A DNA stretch of 6,962 bases from CAZAQS01 sp964486825 (GTDB lineage Bacteria > Chloroflexota > Anaerolineae > Anaerolineales > UBA4823). The DNA is taken from contig CAZAQS010000250.1 in NCBI GenBank assembly GCA_964486825.1, positions 1 through 6,962 of the forward strand, given 5' to 3'. Positions 1 through 6,940 of the stretch are shown piece after piece. Each line of letters opens with the position of its first letter. Within the stretch, counting starts at the first letter, position 1. Below the pieces are notes generated by a model that saw only the letters and a program-made list of their open reading frames with translations, ran no database searches and was not told the DNA's origin. The position numbers were made by a program, and so were the translations under genes.

Positions 1-827
1 CGGCTCATATGGATGAGATCGGCGTCATGGTCACCCATGTGGACGAAAACGGTTTTATCCGCTTTATCAGCCTGGGTGGGGTCAACCCGCTGACCTGTGT
101 TGGCGCCCGTGTCCGTTTCTTGAACGGCCAGGCCGGCGTAATTTTTATGGAGCGACTGGATGAGCCGGGGAAAATTCCAGCCCTGGAAAAACTATTTATC
201 GATGTCGGTGCAAAGGAAAAGGAGCAGGTATCCCTGCGCGTAGGAGACGTGGGTGTCTTCGAGCACTCCTTCGCCGACTTGGGCGACCGCCTGGTGTCAA
301 AAGCCATGGATGATCGCATCGCAGTAGCCGTGCTGGTGGAAACCCTGCGCATTTTATCCGAATCGGGTGATACCAGCCCGCATGAGCTGTACTTTGTGTT
401 CAGCGTCCAGGAAGAGGTCGGCCTGCGCGGAGCTACCACGGCTGCTTTTGGGGTAGAACCCGACCTGGGCCTGGCGGTTGACGTAACCCGCACCGGCGAT
501 ACCCCTCGCTCCGTGAAAATGGAAGTCAGCCTGGGCAAAGGCCCTGCCATCAAGGTTCGTGATTCCGGCATGCTGGCGGATCCTCGCCTGGTGGATTGGA
601 TGGTGAACACGGCTGTCCAGGCCGGCCTGCCCTACCAGTTGGAGGTCCTGGAAGCCGGCACGACAGATGCCCGCGCCATGCAGGTCAGCCGGGCGGGTGT
701 ACCAGCGGGTTGCCTGTCCATTCCATGTCGCTATATCCACTCGCCCTCAGAAATGGTGGATTACAATGACGTTCAGAACGCAGTCAAGCTCATGATCGAG
801 CTGCTGAAGAGCAAGCTCGAACTGTGA
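1..827 (+). CDS. M42 family metallopeptidase (aminopeptidase), 5' end missing
   Basis: This is a cytosolic di-metal aminopeptidase of the M42 family (glutamyl/TET aminopeptidase type), which removes N-terminal residues from short peptides, usually as a large oligomer. The frame is open from base 3 and enters at Ala-His-Met-Asp-Glu-Ile-Gly, the first metal-ligand motif, so Met at 9-11 is internal and not the start. Numbering from that Met, the family landmarks are all present: the Asp-Asp pair in MDDR (101-102), the Glu-Glu pair in QEEVGLRG (135-136: catalytic base and metal ligand), Asp158 in AVDVT and His244 in YIHSPSEM. The spacing between the later ligands fits the family. About 275 residues are visible of the usual 340-360, so roughly 65-75 N-terminal residues lie upstream. 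The gene ends in a tandem stop (TGA TAG), 42 bases before the next gene on the same strand. The substrate preference cannot be read from the sequence. Confidence 0.93.
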   Translation, partial: AHMDEIGVMVTHVDENGFIRFISLGGVNPLTCVGARVRFLNGQAGVIFMERLDEPGKIPALEKLFIDVGAKEKEQVSLRVGDVGVFEHSFADLGDRLVSKAMDDRIAVAVLVETLRILSESGDTSPHELYFVFSVQEEVGLRGATTAAFGVEPDLGLAVDVTRTGDTPRSVKMEVSLGKGPAIKVRDSGMLADPRLVDWMVNTAVQAGLPYQLEVLEAGTTDARAMQVSRAGVPAGCLSIPCRYIHSPSEMVDYNDVQNAVKLMIELLKSKLEL

Positions 828-869
828 TAGAATCTCAATCCACCTGATCTTCAGGCCACGCATACCCTC

Positions 870-2237
870 ATGTTCTCCCACCGTATCCTCCTATCCCTCC
901 TCATAATCCTGGCAGCTGGCTGCAACAGCCTGCCGTTCCAGGACGGTCTCCTGGAGACGGAGGCTCCGCTCGACTCCACCCCAGCCACAACTCCCACGCT
1001 GGCGCCCACCCTTATCCCTACGCCGCCGCCTGAGATCACACCTCCCGGTCCGGTGACGTTGACCGTCTGGCTGCCGCTCGAATTTGACCCGAATTCCGGA
1101 ACGATCAGCGCCGACTTGCTCAAATCCCGCCTGGAGGAGTTCAGCCTGCGCCGTCCAGGGGTCAGGCTCGACGTGCGCTTGAAAACGGTTGACGGGACGG
1201 GTGGGCTATTGGACACCCTGACAGCTGCCAGCGTAGCCGCGCCCCTGGCCATGCCCGATTTGGTGGCCCTGCCGCGCCTGCTGATGGAGACGGCCGCACT
1301 CAAGGGCTTGCTCCATTCTCTGGATGGCATGACCGAGGCCCTTGCCCACCCGGATTGGTACGATTACGCTCTCGAGCTATCCCGGCTGCAAGATACAACC
1401 TTTGGCCTTCCCATAGCAGGCGACGCCCTGGTGCTGGTGTATACCCCTTCCAGTATTGCTGAGCCTCCAAAAACCTGGGAACAGGCCTTGGACCTGGAAA
1501 GCCCGTTGCTCTTCCCGGCAGCCGATGCCCAGGCCCTGACCACCCTGGCATTTTACCGGTCGGCGGGCGGTCCTGTTCAGGATGGGCAAGGCCGTCCCAT
1601 GTTGGATGTCGATATACTGGCGCAGTTGCTGTCCTTCTACCAGACCGGAGAGCTCAACCAGGTTTTACCTTATTGGATGAGCCAGTACGAGACTTATGAG
1701 CAAGCCTGGGATGGCTATCTCGAAAACCCCCAGGGCTTAAATGTGGCCTGGTTTTCACGCTATTTCTCAGCCCACGCAGTACCGGTCGAAATAAACGCCA
1801 CATCCTTAGAAGAGGGCGCGCCAGAGGAAGGCGCGCCAATAGAGGACTTCATCGCTGCTGCAACACTCCCTACACCTTCTGGCGAACCCTTCACCCTGGC
1901 GAACGGGTGGGTGCTGTCCCTGGCTGGCAGCCAGCCTTCGAAACAAGCCTTGGCCATGGAGCTGGCTGAGTTCCTGACCGATAGCACTTTCCTGGCGGCC
2001 TGGACCGAAGCTTCCGGGATGTTACCGCCTCGATCGGAGGCCTTGGAAGGTTGGGGCGAGGATTCGGCCCGGGATATCGCCCGCCAGGTCGCGTCTTCAG
2101 CCCATATCTTCCCCTCCGCCGATGTGCTGTCCAGTCTGGCGCCTCCGCTCCAACAGGTAACCCTGCAGATCCTCAAACAGCAAGGAGAACCCCTCTTCCT
2201 GGCTGAGTTGGCGGCTGCACAACTCGAGAATCCTTAG
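870..2237 (+). CDS. ABC-type extracellular solute-binding lipoprotein (family 1-like)
   Basis: This is probably a secreted lipoprotein that binds a solute, most likely a sugar or oligosaccharide, for an ABC importer. The 455-residue protein starts with a basic-hydrophobic signal peptide ending in the lipobox LAAGC (residues 14-18; Cys18 would be lipidated). A Thr/Pro-rich tether follows (about 36-62), then a mature domain opening with VTLTVWLPLEF, the typical first strand of family 1 binding proteins. Later segments also fit the fold: MPDLVALP near 128-135, FGLPIAGDALVLVYTP near 178-193 with the hinge-region look, and NGWVLSLAGSQPSKQALAMELAEFL near 345-369. Overall length is normal. ATG 870 is the first possible start after an in-frame stop at 828-830. 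No good Shine-Dalgarno sequence precedes it, so translation may depend on the upstream gene. No permease or ATPase gene is adjacent, so the ligand and partner are unknown. Binding-protein class is likely; the sugar ligand is inference. Confidence 0.83.
   Translation: MFSHRILLSLLIILAAGCNSLPFQDGLLETEAPLDSTPATTPTLAPTLIPTPPPEITPPGPVTLTVWLPLEFDPNSGTISADLLKSRLEEFSLRRPGVRLDVRLKTVDGTGGLLDTLTAASVAAPLAMPDLVALPRLLMETAALKGLLHSLDGMTEALAHPDWYDYALELSRLQDTTFGLPIAGDALVLVYTPSSIAEPPKTWEQALDLESPLLFPAADAQALTTLAFYRSAGGPVQDGQGRPMLDVDILAQLLSFYQTGELNQVLPYWMSQYETYEQAWDGYLENPQGLNVAWFSRYFSAHAVPVEINATSLEEGAPEEGAPIEDFIAAATLPTPSGEPFTLANGWVLSLAGSQPSKQALAMELAEFLTDSTFLAAWTEASGMLPPRSEALEGWGEDSARDIARQVASSAHIFPSADVLSSLAPPLQQVTLQILKQQGEPLFLAELAAAQLENP
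1809..1838 (+). repeat. Tandem 15-bp repeat encoding two EEGAP units
   Basis: Two adjacent 15-base units (1809-1823 and 1824-1838) match at 13 of 15 positions, and both contain the 8-base palindrome GGCGCGCC. They encode EEGAP twice (residues 314-323) within the binding lipoprotein, just before the segment ending NGWVLSL. The frame is kept. This looks like a small in-frame duplication in a surface loop. Confidence 0.75.
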
Positions 2238-2269
2238 CCAAAGGCAATTTTTGTAGCAAAAAACTACGC

Positions 2270-2298
2270 TTGACTTGAAGCGTTTGGAATGTTATGAT
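2270..2298 (+). promoter_or_regulatory. Sigma70-type promoter with extended -10, for the M23 gene
   Basis: The -35 box TTGACT (2270-2275) and the -10 box TATGAT (2293-2298) are exactly 17 bases apart. TGT directly before the -10 box (2290-2292) makes an extended -10. Transcription should start near 2304-2306, giving a leader of about 30 bases to the ATG at 2336. It lies 32 bases beyond the stop of the lipoprotein gene, so the M23 gene can be transcribed on its own. No clear terminator separates it from the upstream gene. Confidence 0.8.
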
Positions 2299-2335
2299 GC
2301 TACTAATGATGTTCCATCAAAAATGGAGATAATCC

Positions 2336-3577
2336 ATGCCCGTTGATCATTACCTCGAGGACGGATCTGGCTCGATGGGGGAACATCTGGATATAGAAGC
2401 TGAGCCAGAGAGTACCACCATTGACTCGAGGGAAGACACAAAAGAAAGCCATCTGCTTGAATTTTGGGAAGGACTGTCGCGTGCGGGATTAGGCGAGGCA
2501 GTATTGCGGTTTGGCACACATTTGCTTTCCATCGCCCTGGTCCTGGTGGTGGTTTGGGCAATGCGTGCTTTTTATTTGCGCGCTCAAGAAGAAAACCGCC
2601 CTGAGAAAGCCGTCCTGGCGGCCGAGCTTCCCACCCCCGTTCCAACCGATCGCCCACCAACACTGCCATCCTTCCTGTCTTATGATCCCCCGGAAAATTT
2701 TGGCATCACCCGCATGGCGGTGATGCATACCAATCTGCCCAACCGGCCGAGAGGTGAGGTGATTACCTATGAGGTGCAGCCTGGGGATACCATCTTTGGC
2801 ATCGCCGAGATGTTCAACCTGAGGCCGCAAACCATCTTGTGGGGAAACTTCTACATCTTGGGAGACAATCCGCACCTTTTAAGCCCTGGCCAGGAGCTAA
2901 ACATCCTGCCTGTGGACGGCACCTACCATAAATGGAGCGCCGGAGAGGGTTTGAACGGTGTGGCTGCCGGATACAGGGTTACACCAGACGTGATAATCAA
3001 CTGGCCCGGTAACCGCCTGACCGAAGAGATGGTCGCTGACTTGTCCGATCCAAGGATCGAGCCCGGCACCTGGCTGGTTGTGCCCGGTGGTGAGCGTGAC
3101 TTTGTCACCTGGAGCGCCCCGCGTATCAACCGCAGCAACCCGGCTGTAGCCAAGGTCTTGGGACCCGGCTCTTGTGGGACGATTGCAGATGGCGCTGTGG
3201 GCATCGGCGCCTTTATCTGGCCCGCCAACGAGCACCGCCTATCCGGTTATGATTATTCGCCCGGCACCAACCACTTTGGTATCGATGTCGCCGGCAAGCT
3301 GGGCGACCCGATCTACGCCGCCGATAACGGCGTGGTCGTGTACGCCGGGTGGAACAACTGGGGCTACGGCAACGTGGTCGTAATTGACCACGGCGCTGGC
3401 TGGCAGACTCTGTACGCCCACCTCAGCTCGGTCGGGGTTGCTTGTGGGCAAAGTGTTTACCAGGGCGGTGTGGTCGGCGCCTTCGGCAGCACCGGCAATT
3501 CTTCCGGCCCCCACCTGCACTTTGAGATGCTGCACGAGTCCTTTGGTAAGGTCAACCCCTGGAACTTCCTGCCCTGA
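2336..3577 (+). CDS. Membrane-anchored LysM/M23 peptidoglycan endopeptidase
   Basis: This protein is predicted to cut peptide cross-links in cell-wall peptidoglycan, or to regulate such cutting, while tethered to the membrane. The 413 residues begin with an acidic tail of about 60 residues without a signal peptide. One membrane segment follows (about 61-80), then a Pro/Thr-rich linker (98-112), a LysM domain (about 143-193, opening ITYEVQPGDTIFGIAEMF), a second degenerate LysM-like stretch (about 197-251) and a C-terminal M23 domain (about 290-413). All M23 catalytic positions are present: zinc ligands His303 and Asp307 (NHFGID) and His395, with active-site His362 (YAHL) and His393 (GPHLHFEM), matching the LytM pattern. 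It should therefore be active rather than a degenerate EnvC/NlpD-like activator. GGAG at 2325-2328, seven bases before the ATG, supports this start. A near-consensus promoter lies upstream and a terminator starts 15 bases after the stop, so it is probably monocistronic. Confidence 0.93.
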   Translation: MPVDHYLEDGSGSMGEHLDIEAEPESTTIDSREDTKESHLLEFWEGLSRAGLGEAVLRFGTHLLSIALVLVVVWAMRAFYLRAQEENRPEKAVLAAELPTPVPTDRPPTLPSFLSYDPPENFGITRMAVMHTNLPNRPRGEVITYEVQPGDTIFGIAEMFNLRPQTILWGNFYILGDNPHLLSPGQELNILPVDGTYHKWSAGEGLNGVAAGYRVTPDVIINWPGNRLTEEMVADLSDPRIEPGTWLVVPGGERDFVTWSAPRINRSNPAVAKVLGPGSCGTIADGAVGIGAFIWPANEHRLSGYDYSPGTNHFGIDVAGKLGDPIYAADNGVVVYAGWNNWGYGNVVVIDHGAGWQTLYAHLSSVGVACGQSVYQGGVVGAFGSTGNSSGPHLHFEMLHESFGKVNPWNFLP

Positions 3578-3591
3578 TTGGATGAATTGGC

Positions 3592-3640
3592 AAACCAGGC
3601 TTCCTCGGCATAATTGCCGGTGAAGCCTGGTTTATTATTT
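3592..3640 (+). terminator. Intrinsic terminator of the M23 gene
   Basis: A perfect 12-bp stem (3592-3603 with 3622-3633) is extended inward, past a two-base mismatch on each side, by a 5-bp stem (3606-3610 with 3615-3619) closing on a TAAT loop. The T-rich tract 3631-3640 follows on the plus strand. It starts 15 bases after the M23 stop. On the minus strand no T-run follows the stem, so it should act mainly on plus-strand transcription, although the structure could also hinder readthrough from the converging gene. Confidence 0.9.
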
Positions 3641-3645
3641 GAATC

Positions 3646-3665
3646 CCCAGGTCCGTTAACCTGGG
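3646..3665 (-). repeat. Small hairpin directly after the pepF stop codon
   Basis: A 7-bp perfect inverted repeat (3646-3652 with 3659-3665, loop of 6) abuts the TGA stop of the minus-strand oligoendopeptidase gene. No T-run follows on the minus strand, so it is not a canonical intrinsic terminator. It could protect the 3' end of the transcript, or slow polymerase together with the large hairpin beyond it. Confidence 0.5.
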
Positions 3666-5441
3666 TCAGGAGATAGGGATCTCTTCTAGCTGCGCGATCA
3701 TGCCCTCGATCACATCGAAACCCCCCTGCCAGAAATCTCGGCTGTAAACATCGATCCCGGCCCGCATCAAGATCTCTGCCGGGGCGTCAGACCCCCCTGC
3801 GGACAAGATTTCCATATAACGTGGCTTGAAGCTTTCTCCCTCCTCCTGGTACTGCTTGTAGAGCGCCAGCACCAGTAGCTGGCCGAAGGCGTAAGCGTAA
3901 ACATAAAATGGTGTACCGTAGATATGCGGGATAGAGACCCATTCCCAACGGAATTCGTCGCTTAACTCGACCGCCTCTCCAAACTGCTCACGCAAGTTCT
4001 CCATATAAACCTTGGCCAGATCGTCCACCGATACGCCATTCTGGATCATTTCGTGGGCTTCTCGCTCGAAAAGCGCAAAGAAGGCCTGCCGCATAATGGT
4101 AGCATAGGCGTCATCTACCTGGCGGAAGAGCAAATCTCTGCGTACCTGTTCGTCCTCTTCAGCCGCCAACAGGCGGTCCACCAGCATCATCTCGCCAAAG
4201 GTAGAAGCGGTTTCTGCCAGGGGTAGCGAAGCATGGAAGGTGAACAGGGTGTGCTCGGAGGCTAGCATGGAGTGGATGGCATGTCCGAGCTCGTGAGCGA
4301 TGGTCGCCACATCCCGCGGCCGCCCATGGTAGTTCACCAGTACCCAGGGTGTGCCTTGCGGCTCGACGGACCAGCAGAACGCGCCGCCTCTTTTCCCCTT
4401 TCGTACTTCGCTATCCAGGTGTTCTTCATTGAAAACGCGTTCAGCCAGATCGCCGATCCTGGGGTGGAAATGGCGGAATGAATCCAGCACCATATCCACT
4501 GCAGTATCGAATTTGTAGGTCTTGTCCGATGGGGCCAGGGGCGCGTAGATATCATACCGGCGTAGCCGGTCCATCTTCAACCAGCGCGCCTTCAACTGGA
4601 AAAAGCGTTGGAAAACCCCGGCATTGCTCCGGCACACTTCAAGCAAGGTTTCCACCACTTCATCCGGAATTGCATTCGCAAGGTTGCGGGCTGAGATTGG
4701 CGAGGAAAAGCCACGCAGCCCCACCTGCTCGTTCCCCCAATCACGCACCATGGTCTGGTAGATTTGCCCCAGGATCAGGCTGTCATCCCCATACACGCGG
4801 TAGAGCTCCTGGTAAATGGCAGCCCGGATATTCGCATCGTGGTGTTGGGCGTATACCATCAGTTCGTCGCGGGTCAGCTCCTTTTGCTCGCCCTCGATCT
4901 CCACCTTGAACAAATAGCGGTTGGTGATCGTCTCGTACAGCTTTTCGAGCGCTTGCTGACCGGTGACATCTTTGATATTGATGATCTTCTCCTCTGGCTC
5001 CGAGAGGGTGTACGGCTTGAAAAGTCGCATCTCTTTCAGCCAGTAGTGATATCGCCCGGCTTGTTCCAGCAAGCGCTCAGCATCCGGGTCTTCCAGGCCC
5101 TTCCACCACAAGCTGAAGAACAGGGTCCGGTTCTGGATATCGGCCATTGACTGCTGGACCTTGGACAGGAAAGTCTGTGCATTCTGTTCCTGGGTATCAC
5201 CATAGAACCTGAGGCTCGCAAAGCTGTAGATCCTGTGAGCGATTTGACTGATCGACTCGAGCCGCTCCACAAATCGAAAGAATACATCTGGAGAAATACC
5301 CGTGGAGAGCTCCTCCCGGCCTTTCTCAAATTCAGCCACCTGTGCTTCCAAATCGGCAAAGGCGGCCTCCATTTCAGGGCTTTCCTGTGTCGGGAACAGG
5401 TCTGCCAGGCTCCAGGCAGTCTGTTTAAATGATATTGTCAT
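3666..5441 (-). CDS. pepF: M3 family oligoendopeptidase (PepF type)
   Basis: This is a cytosolic zinc endopeptidase that cleaves oligopeptides of limited length, as lactococcal PepF does, and takes part in peptide turnover. The 591 residues match the usual length of about 590-610. The N-terminal helical M3 half covers roughly 1-200. The catalytic half carries HELGH at 383-387 (zinc ligands His383 and His387, catalytic Glu384), and Glu410 in the AETAS motif is the expected third zinc ligand. Substrate-binding histidine and tyrosines lie in the HIYGTPFYVYAYAFG segment (506-520). The Gly/Tyr-rich VNYHGRPRDVATIAHE approach to the active site is also typical. The start at 5441 fits the family N-terminus (TAWSLADLFP), and a purine-rich stretch with AAGG lies seven bases before it. 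The gene lies 53 bases downstream of the YchF-like gene on the same strand, with no convincing promoter between them, so the two are probably co-transcribed. No defect is seen. Confidence 0.95.
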   Translation of the reverse strand: MTISFKQTAWSLADLFPTQESPEMEAAFADLEAQVAEFEKGREELSTGISPDVFFRFVERLESISQIAHRIYSFASLRFYGDTQEQNAQTFLSKVQQSMADIQNRTLFFSLWWKGLEDPDAERLLEQAGRYHYWLKEMRLFKPYTLSEPEEKIINIKDVTGQQALEKLYETITNRYLFKVEIEGEQKELTRDELMVYAQHHDANIRAAIYQELYRVYGDDSLILGQIYQTMVRDWGNEQVGLRGFSSPISARNLANAIPDEVVETLLEVCRSNAGVFQRFFQLKARWLKMDRLRRYDIYAPLAPSDKTYKFDTAVDMVLDSFRHFHPRIGDLAERVFNEEHLDSEVRKGKRGGAFCWSVEPQGTPWVLVNYHGRPRDVATIAHELGHAIHSMLASEHTLFTFHASLPLAETASTFGEMMLVDRLLAAEEDEQVRRDLLFRQVDDAYATIMRQAFFALFEREAHEMIQNGVSVDDLAKVYMENLREQFGEAVELSDEFRWEWVSIPHIYGTPFYVYAYAFGQLLVLALYKQYQEEGESFKPRYMEILSAGGSDAPAEILMRAGIDVYSRDFWQGGFDVIEGMIAQLEEIPIS

Positions 5442-5494
5442 TAACTCACCTTCCTCGTAAAGTAATATAGGGCAGTGGGACCATCCAGACGCCC

Positions 5495-6577
5495 TTAGAT
5501 ATTGAAACGGATATGAACAACCTCCCCCTCCTGCACTTTATACTCTTTGCCCTCCAGGCGCAGCCTGCCTTTCGCCCTGGCTTCCGACAGGCCACCCAAT
5601 GAAATCAGATCATCCACCGAAATCACTTCTGCCCGGATAAAACCTCGCTGCAGGTCGCTGTGGATCTCGCCGGCGGCTTCGAAAGCCGTCGCTCCTCGGC
5701 GCAACGTCCAGGCCCGAACTTCATCCTCTCCGACCGTGAAGAAGGACTGCAAACCAAGCAAATCGTAGGATAAGTGGATCACGCGGTGAAGCCCCGGCTC
5801 CTTGATGCCGTAGTCCTCCAGAAATGCCTGGGTATCTTCTTCTGGGAGTTGGGCAATCTCCATTTCAAGCTTTCCTTGCAGAGGTACGCAAGGATCCTCC
5901 ACTGCTCGCCCTTCCATCAACTCTTCCCTGGGAGGTGGAAGCTGCCCTTCAGATAGGTTCAAAACGATCAGGATAGGCTTGCGCGTCAATAATCCAAACC
6001 CTGAGAGGTTTTTAATTTCCTCAGCGCTGACCTGCACCTGCCTGAGGGGCTTTTCATTTGCCAGGGCTTCATTGAGGTGCTGGAAGAGGGAGATCTCTCT
6101 TTCGACCGTGCCCCTATCTCGGCCGCCTCCCTTGCGGCTTTCATCAGCCAGGCGTTCCAGCTTACGCTCTACAACGATCATATCGTTGAGCAGCAGTTCT
6201 GCATCCATGGCTGCGACGTCACGGCCTGGGTTTACGCTCCCGGCCGGATGAGCAACGTTCTCGTCTTCGAAGCAGCGCACCACGTGCAGGAAACCGTCCA
6301 TCTGCGAAAGCTGGTTGAGCAGCGCCCCCGAAAGGCCGCTTTTACCGGCGCTCCCATCCAGGCCAGCGATATCTGCATAGGTTACCTTTGCATAGACCGT
6401 CTTTTTAGGATGGAACAAAGCCGAAAGTCGATCGACACGCTCGTCCGGCACATTCACGACGGCCGTATGCACATCAAAACGACCCCCGCTGGTTGTCGTT
6501 GGTCGATCTCCCCGAGTCAGGGCATTGAAAATGGTGGTTTTACCGGATTGGGGCAGTCCTATGATTCCTAGACGCAT
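5495..6577 (-). CDS. ychF: YchF/OLA1-like P-loop ATPase with C-terminal TGS domain
   Basis: This is a translation-factor-class P-loop NTPase of the Obg/YchF group. Family members bind ribosomes, prefer ATP over GTP and are linked to stress and redox responses. In the 360 residues counted from ATG 6577, G1 is GLPQSGKTT (7-15) and G3 is DIAGL (69-73), with a hydrophobic residue where classical GTPases have catalytic Gln. G4 is NLSE (207-210), the NxxE form that accounts for ATP preference in OLA1. His110 in FEDENVAH matches the catalytic His of E. coli YchF. A charged helical insertion covers about 120-175, and the C-terminal TGS/DUF933 region (about 278-360) contains HSDLQRGFIRAEV and ends EGEVVHIRFNI. 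The P-loop differs from the usual GLPNVGKST, so this may be a subfamily distinct from housekeeping YchF. ATG 6577 is preferred because the family starts right at the first strand and GTGAG lies five bases upstream; an in-frame GTG at 6583 would add two residues. It leads a probable operon with the oligoendopeptidase gene. Confidence 0.9.
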   Translation of the reverse strand: MRLGIIGLPQSGKTTIFNALTRGDRPTTTSGGRFDVHTAVVNVPDERVDRLSALFHPKKTVYAKVTYADIAGLDGSAGKSGLSGALLNQLSQMDGFLHVVRCFEDENVAHPAGSVNPGRDVAAMDAELLLNDMIVVERKLERLADESRKGGGRDRGTVEREISLFQHLNEALANEKPLRQVQVSAEEIKNLSGFGLLTRKPILIVLNLSEGQLPPPREELMEGRAVEDPCVPLQGKLEMEIAQLPEEDTQAFLEDYGIKEPGLHRVIHLSYDLLGLQSFFTVGEDEVRAWTLRRGATAFEAAGEIHSDLQRGFIRAEVISVDDLISLGGLSEARAKGRLRLEGKEYKVQEGEVVHIRFNI

Positions 6578-6608
6578 AAACACTCACAAATTTCATATAT
6601 TATTCTAC

Positions 6609-6637
6609 TTGACCACGCCCCGAACATTAGATATACT
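6609..6637 (+). promoter_or_regulatory. Promoter of the tRNA-Leu gene
   Basis: TTGACC (6609-6614) and TATACT (6632-6637) are exactly 17 bases apart. The predicted transcription start near 6644 leaves only about six bases before the mature tRNA 5' end. The spacing and position strongly suggest that the tRNA has a dedicated promoter. It lies within the space from which the YchF-like gene is transcribed divergently. Confidence 0.8.
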
Positions 6638-6649
6638 TTGCCTACTCTG

Positions 6650-6734
<85 letters not shown>

Positions 6735-6748
6735 GTGGATTATAGCAC

Positions 6749-6780
6749 AAGCCCTCCTTTAAGCATCAGGAGGGCTTTTT
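6749..6780 (+). terminator. Intrinsic terminator after tRNA-Leu
   Basis: A perfect 10-bp GC-rich stem (6749-6758 with 6768-6777) closes on a 9-base loop and runs into five T residues (6776-6780). It begins 15 bases after the CCA end, so the tRNA is probably a single-gene transcript. Confidence 0.92.
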
Positions 6781-6821
6781 GGTATCAGCGAACTTGTTGC
6801 ATGAACGAGCTTGGTTCGCCC

Positions 6822-6850
6822 TTGCCACCCATCTCTCCTGTTGGTATGAT
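6822..6850 (+). promoter_or_regulatory. Predicted promoter for the gene starting at 6941
   Basis: TTGCCA (6822-6827) and TATGAT (6845-6850) are 17 bases apart, placing the transcription start near 6857 and giving a leader of about 84 bases before the ATG at 6941. The -10 box lies inside an inverted repeat, so the promoter is probably regulated. The 6781-6940 stretch otherwise holds no gene I can support, and I recognise no riboswitch in the leader. Confidence 0.6.
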
Positions 6851-6860
6851 CTATACCAAC
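6840..6860. promoter_or_regulatory. Operator-like inverted repeat over the -10 box
   Basis: Two perfect 8-base arms, GTTGGTAT (6840-6847) and ATACCAAC (6853-6860), flank the 5-base centre GATCT. The repeat covers the whole predicted -10 box and reaches the expected transcription start. That is the usual place for a repressor of a sugar- or metabolite-responsive family (LacI, GntR and others) to block polymerase. The regulator is unknown. No T-run follows, so it is unlikely to be a terminator. Confidence 0.6.
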
Positions 6861-6940
6861 GAAGTATAGGGGCGTAGGTTTAGCTGGGGTAAAGCAAAGC
6901 AAATCAGAGATCAGATCATTAACCGTCAGGAGAGTGTTTT

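Noticed and set aside
5..610. Long minus-strand open frame (201 codons)
   Set aside because: It is antisense to the M42 gene, has low-complexity Ser/Arg/Thr-rich composition, and the plus strand shows complete family motifs.
843..855. Short inverted repeat CCTGA-TCT-TCAGG before the lipoprotein gene
   Set aside because: A 5-bp stem with a 3-base loop and no T-run is too weak to call a terminator or operator.
2253..2267. GTAG...CTAC repeat around an A-run upstream of the M23 promoter
   Set aside because: The stem is only 4 bp and no T-run follows on the plus strand, so it is not a supported terminator for the lipoprotein gene.
4764..5150. Plus-strand open frame of 128 codons
   Set aside because: It is antisense to the well-supported oligoendopeptidase gene and has no recognisable domain or ribosome binding site.
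6739..6744. Perfect TATAAT on the minus strand just after the tRNA
   Set aside because: No -35-like hexamer lies 16-18 bases upstream; it falls in the terminator stem-loop region.
6788..6819. GCGAAC...GTTCGC inverted repeat
   Set aside because: A 6-bp stem with a 20-base loop is easily found by chance and has no clear link to the promoter.
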